From the NCBI GenBank assembly GCA_029582155.1, contig CM055906.1, forward strand, positions 13,037,388 to 13,101,387: a stretch of DNA of 64,000 nt, given 5' to 3'. This document shows, one piece after another, positions 35,001 to 46,640 of this stretch. The position numbers and the translations under genes are program-made. A model generated the notes under the pieces. The model made no database searches. It was not told the origin of the DNA and saw only the letters and a list, made by a program, of their open reading frames with translations. How positions within the stretch are numbered: the stretch's first letter is position 1; the number at the start of each line of letters is the position of its first letter. The DNA comes from Panopea generosa. Taxonomy: Eukaryota > Mollusca > Bivalvia > Adapedonta > Hiatellidae.

Positions 35001-35095
35001 GCCGAGGTCATGGGTTTGAGCCCAGCTTGATCATAACAGGTTATAACAGAAAGTTTGCAAGTTACCTATTGAATTAAGGACATAAATATATTATC
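35001..35095 (+). mobile_element. SINE fragment, family S1, at the array end
   Basis: CTGCCGAGGTCATGGGTTTG and AGCCCAGC (B box, about 35013-35023), then ACAGAAAGTTTGCAAGTTAC as in the S1 body. It is continuous with the final 66-bp unit, whose TCACACTTACCTATCACT is the S1 head. Confidence 0.7.
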
Positions 35096-35099
35096 ATGT

Positions 35100-35335
35100 A
35101 TACACATCTGGGATATTTCTGCTCCAAGTGCCGTCTCAAGATCACTTACCTCTCACCACTAAGGTCATAGGTTTGAGTCCCACATTCACTGCAAAATCTT
35201 TATGTGAGAAAGTTTGCTAGTTAGTTGCGGAAGGACGGTGGTTATACTCAGATTCATTCGAGGTCTTCTTCTGCCAGACAAACTGGAAATGCCATATTTA
35301 ACCTGAAATGTGTTGAAAGTGGTTTTAATGATCTC
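35100..35335 (+). mobile_element. tRNA-Leu-like SINE, family S1
   Basis: GTCTCAAGATCACTTACCTC, GGTTTGAGTCC (B box, 35170-35180), TTATGTGAGAAAGTTTGCTA, GCGGAAGGACGGTGGTTATA, CAAACTGGAAATGCCATATT, TTAACCTGAAATGTGTTGAA. It gives the clearest 3' half of the family. Confidence 0.8.
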
Positions 35336-36692
35336 TATAGAAAACATCAAAAATAACAACCTGTAAGCAAAGATTACCCAAGCCTTCTATTATAGGTAAT
35401 GCATGTATATACTTAAACACTATAGGTGTAATGTTCATTTTGTCCAAGTAGACCCCCCATTTTCTTGTTCAGTTGAAACCCAAACTTTAACTGAAGGGTT
35501 ATAATCTTTACAGATAATGGTCGACACTGTTTGCATACTGATTTAAAAGTCTTCAGGGTGAAAAGAGAAAATATGGAGGGCTGTCCCTCATGTTACTGGA
35601 TGAATAGTTTGGTACCACCTCATATATTTGTAAACCAGAATTGCTTTCACAAAAAGAATTCTGACAAAAATTATCATAAATACCCAACAATTATTCATAA
35701 TATTTTTGATATTCATCCAAACCAAAGCAAATGTGGCTCAAATTAAGCAGAAAATGTATATATTTTTGGTAAATATATATATAATCAGATAAAAATTTGG
35801 ACATACAGCGAAGACAGGGATTTTTTGTTGTAAAACACAATCCTGGCCTTTTTGAGTGTAAGAATACTTTATAAATAAAAAAAAATGTTTTGCTTTTACC
35901 TTGCTGTGCATGGTAATGAGGCCATTTGAGAGCAATGATTTGAGTAATGATAACAGCTACATAATTATACAGTATTATCAAAATATATGTATGGCTTTAA
36001 ACCTTCCTAATGTGTAATGTGGTTGTTACCATAATTAAGGCTAGGTTAAATATAACCAATTTTCATTTTTGTCCTGCTCTATACATACATACTCTTGGTT
36101 TAGAAGATTCAAAACATGCTAATTATTACTGATTCTAATTTCTGTTAAAGCCTTTATTCATAGGGTAGTGTTTTGTTGAAGTTGTTCGAAATTCTCATAT
36201 GATTGCATACTACCTTATTTACATAGATTTAGAGAATCATGTTTGTTTTCACAGAAATAGCATTCTTATTTCATAGTGTTTTGGTAAAATTATGATCAAA
36301 TACGGAGCCTGTCCAATAAAATCCACTGAAACTTATAAATTATATTATGCACCTGTCTAGCACAGATGAACATCCCTGTGAAATAGAATTGCTTTTAAAT
36401 TCTACCAGATATGTCAGAGTTATGCCCCTTTCCCCCAAATTAGTAATTAACAGACCCGTGTACGTACTGGATTTATTGCTCGATGTCAGTTTCAATGTTC
36501 ATGTGTGAAATATTTTGATACTTCTATGAAATTAACCATCTTTATTTTTACCTATGACTAGAAACAGTATTATCACCATTAATACTTACACTAGTCACTT
36601 TCACAGTGAATGTACCAAAATTAATTCACTGAGAAATTTATCTTGATTTTTATTGCACTATATTTAATGGAACTGTTGTTCCACATTTTTTA
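35336..36692. other. AT-rich DNA without recognised gene
   Basis: Short frames near 35531 and 35691 have no recognisable motif and are not called. Confidence 0.45.
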
Positions 36693-36886
36693 ACCCTTTA
36701 CTTCATATAGACGCCTTTGGGCACCTGTAATATTGAAAGCATTAATTCACCGCATATCAGCAATGGGTGAATTATGTTTATATTAACTGACAGAGTGGAA
36801 AACAGTGCATGAAGTCTTCCTGCACTGTATTCAAAGGCCTTCTGTGATTGGTGCAGGAAAATCGCGTATCTAGTGGAGTTAAGGGT
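36693..36886 (+). mobile_element. Hairpin-core MITE, short-hairpin copy
   Basis: Left end ACCCTTTACTTCATATAG and right end TTAAGGGT, flanked by TA (within TTAA on both sides). The core GAAAACAGTGCATGAAG / CTTCCTGCACTGTATTC (36798-36832) is a short hairpin: 15 of 17 pairs and almost no loop. The two other copies have a longer stem in the same place. Confidence 0.8.
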
Positions 36887-37463
36887 TAAAGAAAAATTGT
36901 TTACTAGTAAAATTTGTTATCAATATTTGAAATAAAGCTGGAGCCTGGTTCACAAGTTTGTTGTATGAATGTTTGATATTTGTTTTACTGCTTTTTTGTT
37001 TACACCATTACATCATTATGCAGGTGAACTATTTAATTGAATATAATCTAAATATTTTATGTCCAGTGTTGTAATGATTATAATTATTTTTTGCTGGTAT
37101 TTAACAAATTGTAATGCTATTGTCCCATTAGTATGAAAGGTGCCAAGCATATATGAAATAATAAAACACTTGGCACTTTTTTGCGCTAATTGGGTAATAT
37201 TTTGTAGCCTTTATAACATACTGTATTGATGATTTATTTAAGAGTCCATCCTCCGTTCAATTATTTCTCCAATACTGAACACCTTCCCCTCATGTAACCA
37301 CACACATATTAAGCACAATAACATCCTAAACAACCATCAAATACAAAACCAGATTGAATGAGATAAATGTTGCTTTATAAAAGAAAGAGAAAAAATATGC
37401 CTTGGTAATGATTAGCAGTATTGGTGTTTTTTTAAGGACAGCAGATGCATGTAAATGCCTGTT

Positions 37464-37468
<5 letters not shown>
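36887..37468. other. AT-rich DNA, nothing recognised
   Basis: No gene or repeat seen. Confidence 0.5.

Positions 37469-37495
<27 letters not shown>
37469..37495. repeat. (TA)n microsatellite
   Basis: Uninterrupted TA dinucleotides. Confidence 0.95.
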
Positions 37496-37574
37496 CATTT
37501 TATATACTTTCATTATCAGTGTAAACTGGAAACAATTCTTTCCAGTTAATTTTCCCCATAAAAAGGTGTCACCC

Positions 37575-37735
37575 AATCACTGTTGCCACAGCAAATGAAA
37601 CCTGTCAAAGGAAGCATTAAATTACTGTTGCCATGGCAAAGGAAGCATTAAATTACTGTTGCCATGGCAAAGGAAGCATTAAATCACTTTTGCTGCGGAA
37701 CATAAAGCATTAAATCACTGTTGCCAAACAAACAA
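37575..37735. repeat. Short tandem repeat, 31-bp unit
   Basis: About five units of AAAGGAAGCATTAAATTACT plus GTTGCCATGGC; GGAAGC at 37610, 37641 and 37672 gives period 31. Outer units are diverged. Confidence 0.9.
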
Positions 37736-37845
37736 CTTTTTCTATATAAAGTCATTATTATTGTTGTAGCAGGTGAAGGTCGCCAAAGGCTAGGTGTTCA
37801 GTTTTTTGAAATTTTATCAGTTTGTCAAAAACTGTTTTTCCTATG

Positions 37846-37932
37846 TCAACATAACTTCAAGTTGATGAAAATTAGTGTCCCCAAGTGATCAACATAACTT
37901 CAAGTTGATGAAAATTAGTATCCCCAAGTGAT
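37846..37932. repeat. 43-bp direct repeat, two copies
   Basis: TCAACATAACTTCAAGTTGA followed by TGAAAATTAGTGTCCCCAAG occurs at 37846 and 37889 with one difference, so it is a recent local duplication. Confidence 0.95.
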
Positions 37933-40544
37933 CAACACAGATAAAGTTTCTTGTATTACTTAAATATATTTGTGGGTAAGGCTGCATCTGTAGACATGTA
38001 ATGTGGAGGTTGTCCTTTTTTTCTGATTCTGACCGTGTTTAGGATATTGCATGCCACAAGAATCAAAGCACATGTCCATGGTGAGAAGAAAGGCAGCAAT
38101 GAAATGACTTTTACAACATTGAGCTATATGCATGTAGGTTATAAAAGTGTTATGTCATTTCTGTATTTAAATGTAAATAAATTAATTTGCTGGTACAAGA
38201 TGGTGTCTAATGAATGTTGACCCCACCATTGTTACAGTCAACACTAAACCTTCACCATTATTTCAGTATTCTTTATGTTAAATAAATATTAAGTTTTAAT
38301 TAGTCAATTTTAAATTAATTGCTAGATTATCATCCAAATTTTTCTTAAAAACAGGGAGAGCAGGAGGATTTTATTTTTTATATTTTATTTTAAAAATTTT
38401 TATGGTTTTTTTTTGTTTGTTTTTTTTGTTTTTATTATTTTTATGAAAATAAAAAGGGTCTCGGCACCATGAAAATTAAGGGGTAGGCGGGGATGATAAA
38501 CTAGCAGTTAATTTTTTATGGCCTTATAGAATGGGCATTTAAATTGTGGGCTGGTTAAAAAGTTGCTGTTTTTTCACCTAATAGTAATAATAGACAGTTA
38601 CAGCAACATTGTAGTCAGCCCTCAGTTTCATAAATCTAAATATAATTCAATTATGATGTTTCTGTACATTTACAGTTGGTATTAATTAATTGCTTTTACA
38701 TTTTTTGTTTGATTGTGTTTTATTGCTATATAGTTTATGAAATATGTATGTGCTGTCTGTTTTTAAGTTTGCTTGCCTTATTAACATAGTGATTATGATG
38801 TATATTGTATCTGTTATGCATGACTGATTATGAGGGCAAATGTTTTTAATTGTGTGTTGTCGCGATGATAAAGCATCTATATTTGTTATTGTTAATGTGT
38901 TGTTGGAAGCTTAAAGTATCATTTGGTTGGGTCAGTAGTGTTGTTACTGAAATTACCTCATTTTTTTTTTTTACATCAAAACATGGTACTAAGCATTAAA
39001 TGTTGTCTTTAAAAGTGATATTTTGGGTAAGGATTCCCCATTTATTATTCCATGTCTGTTTTTAGTGTTACAAAAATGAAAAATAAGTCATTTGTTATGA
39101 ATTGTATATGGATATTTACCACTGAATGTTTTTGTACATTGTTTTTATTTGGTTGAGAGAGAGAGGTGTTGATCAGCAATTAAGATGAAATAAAAAAAAT
39201 GGGACATCATTTGCATGTGTTTGTAAATGTTGATTATATTTTAGTTCTGATGTGTAAACAAAAGCGATTTCATTTAACTATCGTTCATTTTTAAAAATAA
39301 TCCTGAAAACAATATGTTGAGACTGTGATTATACAAATTCTTAATAAAATTGCAGAATAAATTGTTTTAACAAAATAAATTGCAATTATATGTACTGTAA
39401 TATAATGATAATCATTGTATCACTTTTAAATTAAATTTTGATATATTTATATATATTTTTTTATTTTGTTTTTCCTAATTAAAATTCATTTCTGTTGATG
39501 TATAATGTGCAGGACTGTGTACTCTAAGAAAGAATATCAGCATTTTTTTCTACTATTAAATTGACAAGTCAGAAATTTAATTTTACCTGATTTTAATACA
39601 ATGTTCCTGTACATAAAGGTAAATTCAATTAAATTAGTTTTCTTTAAATGAATGTCAAAATTTAAGATTCAAATAACATCTGTTAAAAAAGTAAGTCACT
39701 TTATTTACATAAACACGCAGTTTTAATGATTATTTAACAGAAAATATTACAAAATCACATTTATTACCCATAAATGACCCCGATGTAGAGTGACTATTAC
39801 CCCACCCACTGGCCTACATGGCATTCTTTGTCCAAGTAAATACAATGTACCGGTAATACAATGTTGTGTTTACGTAGAGATGGTTCATTTGTCCAAGGAA
39901 AATGGCAGTGAAGCAACCAATAATTGGATTATCGACTTGTTTCATTGTCCGCATTCAGGTCAGTTGTATGTTTACATAGTTTTACAAAAAAAATTTGAGT
40001 CTTGAGTCCAATTTTCAGACTTAGATTATTGATAAATTTAGACCCAGTGAAGTGACATGATCTCACCAAGTCGCAGGCAATGACAAGTTCAAGACCCCAG
40101 TCAGTGTTGCAGTTTCTTTGTTTGAAAGTGAAATTTACTAGTTACATTTATAGATATTCCACTGAAATTGACAGTTTCAATATTTTGACAGTACATAATT
40201 CACTAAGAAATCTCTGTAATACATCAAAAAGCATAAATAAATGGTAATAAAAAAATTCTTGTTCTTCCGAACACATTAAGCAAGTCATCATATCTCGACA
40301 CGCTAATGCTCTATTTAGCATGTCACCAAATCTCACTCTAATGTTCTTTTCTGTCAAACTTGAATATCAGCAACATATCGGTTACATACATACGTCATGA
40401 TGCTGTCAGAATAAAAACGACCCAGTCAGACATGTGAAGATTCAGTTACTGGAAGATCAATACGAAGTATCAGATTATCTAGTCGAAAACAAAAAGGAGA
40501 CATGTTGTCAGCCGTAGTATGGCAGAAAAATATACTGGAATATA
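37933..40544. other. AT-rich DNA without recognised gene
   Basis: Long AT-rich stretch with T-rich runs (38380-38440) and many chance AATAAA motifs. A tRNA-like patch at 40030-40145 (AAGTTCAAGACCCC) may be a decayed SINE head. Frames at 38035, 39790 and 40148 lack motifs and are not called. Confidence 0.45.
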
Positions 40545-40776
40545 ACCCTTTACTTCATATAGGCGCCTTTGGACACTTCTGATATAGACGCCTTTGGACA
40601 CCTAATATAGAAGGCTTATGAATTATTGTGTGAATTATGTTTATATTAACTGACAGAGTGGAAAACAGTGCAGGAAGTGTTCAGATTGCTTGTTATGAGC
40701 AATCTGAACGCTTCCTGCACTGTTTTCAAAGGCCTGTGATTAGTGCGGGAAAATGCATATATATGATGTAAAGGGT
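40545..40776 (+). mobile_element. Hairpin-core MITE, full-length copy
   Basis: Terminal inverted repeats ACCCTTTACTTCATATA / ATATGATGTAAAGGGT (one internal mismatch), TA on both sides, 232 bp. The interior has a doubled GACGCCTTTGGACACCT phrase and a strong hairpin: arms 40661-40690 and 40698-40727 pair at 29 of 30 positions plus one G-T, around a 7-base loop. No protein. Confidence 0.88.
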
Positions 40777-41817
40777 TAACACATCTGAAGTTCTGCGTAA
40801 AATGTTGTTAATGTAGTTCTAGATGCTGAATGCATTTATAATATCTTCAACACAAAAATTTGACACATACTCAAATTATCAGTTTGTTACAGAAAGCTGT
40901 GCGGTAAACATTTAAGTATATTATGTAAAACTAAAAAAAATATCATTTTATCTCTATTAGATATAAATTATATATGGGATGTGTGAAAGTGCTGTGAGTA
41001 CTTGGCCAGTATTATGTCTAAACATGGTTGGCATAATTTTATTAAAAACAAGTTGGATTCAAACAGTATGGAACTTCAAGATATGTTCTTATTATTTCAA
41101 CGTAATTTATCAAATTTTGAATACCAACATGCCATTTTGGTGTGTGCATATTTTAGCATAAAAAAAAATTTAATTCTGATGAATACAGATTCACCCATAC
41201 TCATTGTCATTCTCAATACAGCTTATTGCTTTCAAGATAAATATGCAGGTTCTTAAAGAATTCTTGATGAAAATAAATATTTTCCTATCAGACTGGCACA
41301 TCCTTTATTAGCTTTACTAATTTTTTTAATCTTTTCAATGCAGCATTTCTGTGACTTTATAATTTGTCCCATCAGACAGGATTATATCATTCTGGTCTGT
41401 GTGATTAGATACTAATGTTCCAAAGGTGTAATTGTGCTAATTTTGTTTCTATTATCACCTTGATATGGTAGTCAGAAAATATCTGGAAATGCCAAATTGT
41501 TGTTCCTCTTTCATGGGTTAACATTATCTAAACCATCCAAGATAATGAACATTTTTGATTAATATGTTCTGAGTGTGAATGTTGTTTCGCTTCTTGCATG
41601 TACACCATGTCAGTTTGTTTTTTTAACATTTTCCTAATATCATGGGAAATCATTAAGGATATTTATTTATATAGTAGCTTTAATTGACAGATTGTAGATC
41701 TGTGTTATATTCTATGTATGCATGATAATTGCAATTAAGTGCATAACTGCTCAAAACAATGTATACCTCAAACAATGGGTAGGTTAGATTTTTGTACTGA
41801 GAACTAACAGTAGTTAT
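40777..41817. other. AT-rich DNA without recognised gene
   Basis: Overlapping short frames at 40979-41256 show no family motif and are not called. Confidence 0.45.
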
Positions 41818-42342
41818 GGTTATTGGGTCAGGGATGCTGGTATTTGTTTACCAGGTTATTTGCCAGGTATACTGGTACTTGTGTACTTGGTTATTGGGTC
41901 AGGGATGCTGGTATTTGTTTACCAGGTTATTGGCCAAGGATGCTGATACTTGTGTATCTGGTTATTGGATTAAGGATGCTTGTATTTGTTTACCTAGTTA
42001 TTGGATCAGGGATGCTGGTACTTGTGTACTTGGTTATTGGGTCAGGGATACTGGTACTTGTGTACCTGATTATTGGGTCAGGGATGCTGGTATTTGTTTA
42101 CCTGGTTATTGGGTCAAGGATACTGGTATGCTTGTACCTGGTTATTGGGTCAGGGATGCTGGTATTTGTTTACCTGGTTATTGGGTCAGGGATAATAGTA
42201 TGTATGTAATGGATTATTGGGTCAGGGATACTGGTATGTATGTACCCAATTATTGAATCAGGGATACTGGTACATATGTACCGGAATATTGGGTCAGGGA
42301 TACTAGTATGCTTGTACCTGGTTATTGGGTCAGGGACACATG
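41818..42342. repeat. Minisatellite, 36-bp unit
   Basis: About 14 copies of GGTTATTGGGTCAGGGATGC plus TGGTATTTGTTTACCT; GGTTATTGGG at 42140 and GGTTA at 42176 fix the period. TTGTTTAC and CTTGTGTAC subtypes alternate on the left. Several plus-strand frames stay open (12-residue repeats); not a gene. Confidence 0.93.
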
Positions 42343-42719
42343 TACTTATAAAACATTTTTTTAACTTTCTTGGCCATGATGCTAACAAATGATCAGTGGT
42401 CGCTAAAACTTAACTGTTTACAATAAATGACAGAATGGCTATGAGATTTGTTATGACAGGGACAGCTGGTATCGATAATCTCTACCAGATGTTTCCACAA
42501 ACATCTCTCTACATTACTTCATTGTATGTACAGATAGAGAGGACAACACAGTTGTGTTACTATGTCATTGGCGGATTAATACTGGAGAGGACAGTGGGTA
42601 TGGAAAGATTGTCACATATCCAGCAAACAAATAACTGAATTAATCATAGTGGACATTATTATTATGTTGGCAAGATGTTAATATGTAAAAATAAAAAGCA
42701 CTACTTACACTTCAGCTGA
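42343..42719. other. AT-rich DNA, nothing recognised
   Basis: A 67-codon frame at 42435-42638 has no recognised motif. Confidence 0.45.
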
Positions 42720-42885
42720 CCTCTATCGCAATCCAAAACTCACGCATCTACAATTTTGTCCTCTCAATATAATATAAGCTTACGCTGAGGTCTCGAGTTC
42801 CAGATGGTCATTCTACTTGGATTAAAATTAAACTGGATGATGCCATATATAACCTGTTGTGTGTTAAATGGTGTTAAAATCAGAA
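42720..42885 (+). mobile_element. SINE, family S1, diverged
   Basis: The 3' half AAACTGGATGATGCCATATA, TAACCTGTTGTGTGTTAAAT matches S1 at 35100 and 60996. The tRNA head (CTGACCTCTATCGCAATC..., GGTCTCGAGTTCCAG) is decayed. Confidence 0.6.
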
Positions 42886-43019
42886 TGCCATCCAGTAAAC
42901 TCATAGAAATAGTTATATTATAGAATGCCAAAATAACTGCATTTGTCGGTTAATGTCATTAAGCCACAAAATGAAGATATTCTATTGTTATACATCTATT
43001 AAAATAATAATAAATGTGT

Positions 43020-43150
43020 TTGGTTAAATAACAATATTGATGGATGTTTTAATGAAGAAAATGAAACTACCATAAACATTCGTTTATTTGTAACAATATT
43101 GATGGATGTTTCAATGAAGAAAACGAAATTACTGTAAATATCCATTTACT
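43020..43150. repeat. 62-bp direct repeat, two copies
   Basis: AACAATATTGATGGATGTTT followed by AATGAAGAAAA... starts at 43030 and 43092. The copies are about 10% diverged. Confidence 0.85.
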
Positions 43151-43743
43151 TGAAACAAAATAGATACTTACAAGGTGTGTAAAACAGGATATATAGTAAT
43201 TTAATTGATAATGTCTGAATTTTTCAAGTACATGCAACATGTGCCTTGGACATGTATCTTCAATGTCCTACGATTAAAGTAAAGAGCCATGTTCCACGTT
43301 TCAGATTCGAATACGAGCTGTATACTGAAAGAATAAAGAAATGTCTGGTGAATTTCAGAGTCACATATCAAACTATTGGAAGTGATATTAACAATTTTAA
43401 TATATCTATGTAAAGGTATTTGATTAAAGGTTTTGTCAGCGGTAATGATCATATTGATTAAATGATTAATACCTTTATGTTCTGTAAATATTGCTTACAA
43501 TTACTTTGATGATGTTGCTCTTAAATTCACTCAGTGTTTCTTTATCCTTTTACTGTATAATTATATTTACATGTATACTTGTATCTGAGTACTTTGTTTC
43601 CATAGTTAAAGTCTAATAAACTGTCATTTTTTGTATTGGTATCAGTAAAACCATGTTGTTTTTTTTAATTCATTATTGTTTTTTATAAGATGGTAATATG
43701 TCATTTCATTTGCTCAAAGTTTTTTTTATAGCAGTTGTCAGGT
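43151..43743. other. AT-rich DNA, nothing recognised
   Basis: No gene or repeat seen. Confidence 0.5.
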
Positions 43744-44140
43744 ATTTAGGTCACCTGAGACTTTTTCTTTATGGACCTTTTGTGATTGCCTTTTATCTGT
43801 CGTGCATTCGAAAACAATTGACATTTTCGACTTCCTCTCAAAAACCATAAGCTCAATTGTAATGAAATGTTGTATGCAGCTTTGGTACCTAAGGGTGAAT
43901 CAAAGTTGTGAATTACATGGTCCCAACCCGCCTGGGGCTTTAGTGGCAGAGCCAAAACATTAAAATTTAAGGTAAACTTTGAAAATCTTCTTCTTACTAA
44001 AGAAAGCACTTGGAAACAAGTGGTGAGCATGATTATAGACGTATATGGGTCCTTTATAAAAATTGTGAATTGCATGTCCCTGGGTATCACGGACGGTTTG
44101 GCCCTGGGTGTGGAGCCAACTTTCCTAAACCTATATAAGA
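43744..44140 (+). mobile_element. Bivalve dispersed repeat, 5' part
   Basis: Starts AGGTCACCTGAGACTTTTTC, followed by CCTTTTGTGATTGCCTTTTA, CTGTCGTGCATTC and two units ending with ATTGTGAATTACATGGTCCC / AATTGTGAATTGCATGTCCC. The CACCTGAG start echoes the hairpin-ended class, but no terminal hairpin follows, so this is a truncated copy. The minus-strand 114-codon frame is a shadow of it. Confidence 0.6.
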
Positions 44141-44754
44141 GAAAATGACAAAAAACATAATTTCTGATGAATGAATAAACTCATTTGAATCATTTTTGGT
44201 GTGATTTGTTGTTGCTGGCATGACGATTAATGCTAATGTTGCATTGACAATATTTGGAAAACAGATTCATGTAGCTTTATGTCATCAATGATAATCAGGT
44301 GACAGTTAAGTCCCATTGGCCTATTCTTATATATTGTCATGCATGATGCTTTTATAAATTATAACAAAAACATAAATACACAGAAATGCGAATAAATGAT
44401 CCATCAAGTATGCATAGTGTAATATTTAGTACCCAGAAATATTTTTGAGCTGTAAATAATGAATAGCTATATGCTAAAGATTGCTTTTTGTATTTGCATG
44501 AAAACATACAGCTGCGGTTTGTAGAACTTTGCCAAGAATGAGGATGATTCCTACAGGAGTCTTGATATTACTTGTAACTTGTATATTTTGCTGTTTGAAT
44601 TTCTGTAATTTAAATGCTGTATTAATTGTACCCTTTTTTTGATGATGCTATTGAATTAAATGCCAAAAATTGAAAAAATAAAAATTTCATTTTATTTTTG
44701 CGTTGGTTGTTTCATAATGTTTTTTGAGATATGAATCCTCCATAGGTGGTCATA
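44141..44754. other. AT-rich DNA, nothing recognised
   Basis: No gene or repeat seen. Confidence 0.5.
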
Positions 44755-44980
44755 ACCCTTTACTTCATAAAGACGCATTTGGACACCTCTAATATAGACG
44801 CCTTTGGACACCTAATATAGAAGGCCTTTGAATTATTTGGTGAATTATTTTTATATTAACTGACAGAGTGGAAAACAGTGCAGGAAGTGTTCAGATTGCT
44901 CGTTACAAGCAATCTTAACTCTTCCTGCACTGTTTTCAAAGGCCTTCTGTGATTTGTGCGTGAAAATGCGTATCTATTGA
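44755..44980 (+). mobile_element. Hairpin-core MITE, third copy, right end lost
   Basis: Left end ACCCTTTACTTCATAAAG after TA; hairpin arms 44871-44900 and 44908-44937 pair at 28 of 30 around a 7-base loop. Sequence similarity stops at about 44980, before the right terminal repeat, close to where S1 SINE sequence begins. Confidence 0.8.
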
Positions 44981-44999
44981 GTATAGAGCTCCTTTTGCA

Positions 45000-45175
45000 G
45001 AGTTTGTGGGTTTGAATCCCGATCAGCTCAGTTCAAAACAATAACTTGATGTTAGAAAATTTGCCAGTTTTAATGTATTTTGGGAAGAAAAATTGTTTTA
45101 CTCCGAGGTCTTCCTCCACCAATGAAACTGGTTGTCACATAATAATTGTGGTATATAAGCTTATTTAAAATCACC
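45000..45175 (+). mobile_element. SINE, family S1, fragment
   Basis: GTGGGTTTGAATCCCGATCA (B-box side), TTGATGTTAGAAAATTTGCC, ACTCCGAGGTCTTCCTCCAC, CAATGAAACTGGTTGTCACA. The head is truncated where it meets the hairpin-core MITE. Confidence 0.65.
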
Positions 45176-45289
45176 ATCGGCTTCCCATTTGGCCAATGCC
45201 CCCAGAAATGAAGTAGTGTTTTTCGGTTCGGGGGGATGGGGGGGGGGGTGCAAATAGAAACCAATCGTAAGTTTCTTTGGTTCTTTAGA

Positions 45290-46030
45290 ACTAGTCAAAT
45301 CGGAGGATCAATGCTGATGTTTAATGGCTCTTAAATATTTAAAAATTGCACTATCTGACCTTGTGTGCGTTCTAGCATTCCATTTTTAATATGATACTCA
45401 CCGAACTTACACAGCAGTTATATAACCATAATATCTTGGACAATTTCTTGAACATGCAAAATCAGATTATAAGTGTCGGAGTTATGGCCCTTGAATCGCC
45501 AAATATTGTATATACTTGCATTATTATTTTGTGTGCGCTCTGTCACTCAGTTTTCATTTGATCTTAATCAAACTTACACAGTTATATAACCAAAATATCT
45601 AAGACAATTTTTTGAACTAGCTAAAGCGAATATTTTTTTGTCGAAGTTTTGGCACTTAATTATGAAAAAATGTGCTTTTTGATCTTATGTGCACTTTAGC
45701 ACTCATAGTTATCATTTGATTTCCACCAATCCTATTACAGTAGTTCTATAACCATGACATCTTGGACAAATTTTAGAACTGGCCAAATGAGATAAATGTT
45801 GTTGGAGTTATCGCGCTTGAATTGTCAGAGAAATATGGTATTTGAACTTGTATGCACTCTAACACCTGCAGTTTTCATTTGTAGTTCACCAAACATACAC
45901 AGTATCTATAATATCTTAACTGACCGAATTTAAATGTCAGAGGTATGGCTATGATAAAAAATAGCCTTCTTTGGAATTGTCTCTTCTGTCACAGGTGGGC
46001 GTTTTAGGGCCAATCTGGCCCTTGTGTTTT
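45290..46030 (+). mobile_element. Hairpin-ended bivalve repeat, second body type
   Basis: Four roughly 165-bp units (TTTTCATTTGATCTTAATCA, AACTTACACAGTTATATAAC, TTGGACAATTTCTTGAAC, GGAGTTATGGCCCTTGAAT), then GGTGGGC and the hairpin AGGGCCAATCTGGCCCT (46006-46022) with TGTGTTTTATTG. The terminal hairpin matches 1308-2574, but the body is different. The element at 57226 has the same body on the other strand. Confidence 0.7.
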
Positions 46031-46479
46031 ATTGTTGCAATATGCCAAGAGATTGTATCAAAATAACAACAAAATTTATTTGTCACTGTTCAATGTATGG
46101 TATAACTAAGCCACTGAATACCAATAAAATTATTGAGTTAGAAAGATATATTTTTGCAATTTTTGAACAACCTTTAGTATGGAAGGGTATCACCGCCATA
46201 ACTCTTAGTATGCAATTTGTCGTTTGTTCTTTGTACAATGGGTGTAAATGTTTCTTTCTTCTTAGTTCTTTGTGGAAAATGAAATATTTCATCTTTGTAT
46301 CTTTGCAATTTGTCTATCTTACTATATCCTATCATTGTAAAAGTTACATACTTCCTGTCATAATATAACGCGTTCAGCATAATCACGTGTTTCAAAAGAA
46401 TAAGAATTGCAAACGTTAAACTATGCATGATGTACAATGCACTTAGGCATATGTAACGATGCGAATAACACAGTTGGCA
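46031..46479. other. AT-rich DNA, no supported gene
   Basis: The open frames at 46024-46368 and on the reverse strand have no recognisable motif and overlap each other on both strands. Confidence 0.45.
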
Positions 46480-46640
46480 TTGTCAAGGCATAGAACCACC
46501 ATTGCAAAAAGGAAGTGCTTCCGTGGGGTAGTCGCATAATTGCGGTTATAAATAATCCTCATTTCTTCTTATTTAGAAATGCATGTTCCTTATTTTAATG
46601 CTCATTTTTTTATTTGAATGGCATTATTGATGTATTTTGA
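46480..46640 (-). repeat. Dispersed repeat family R, minus strand
   Basis: The complement matches 10262-10412: CATCAATAATGCCATTCAAA, ATGAGCATTAAAATAAGGAA, CCACGGAAGCACTTCC. The near-palindrome GGAAGTGCTTCC is at 46511-46522. Confidence 0.7.

Noticed and set aside
33703-35019. 438-codon frame as a genuine repetitive protein
   Set aside because: The repeat unit derives from SINE head sequence and the copies are too recent for an open frame to be informative. Kept only as a finding.
36693-36886. piggyBac-type MITE on the basis of TTAA flanks
   Set aside because: Only this copy has TTAA on both sides; the other copies show ATAA at the left, so TA is the safer common target.
41002-41256. 84-codon frame as a small gene
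   Set aside because: Overlaps another frame of similar length, no motif, AT-rich composition, no start or splice context.
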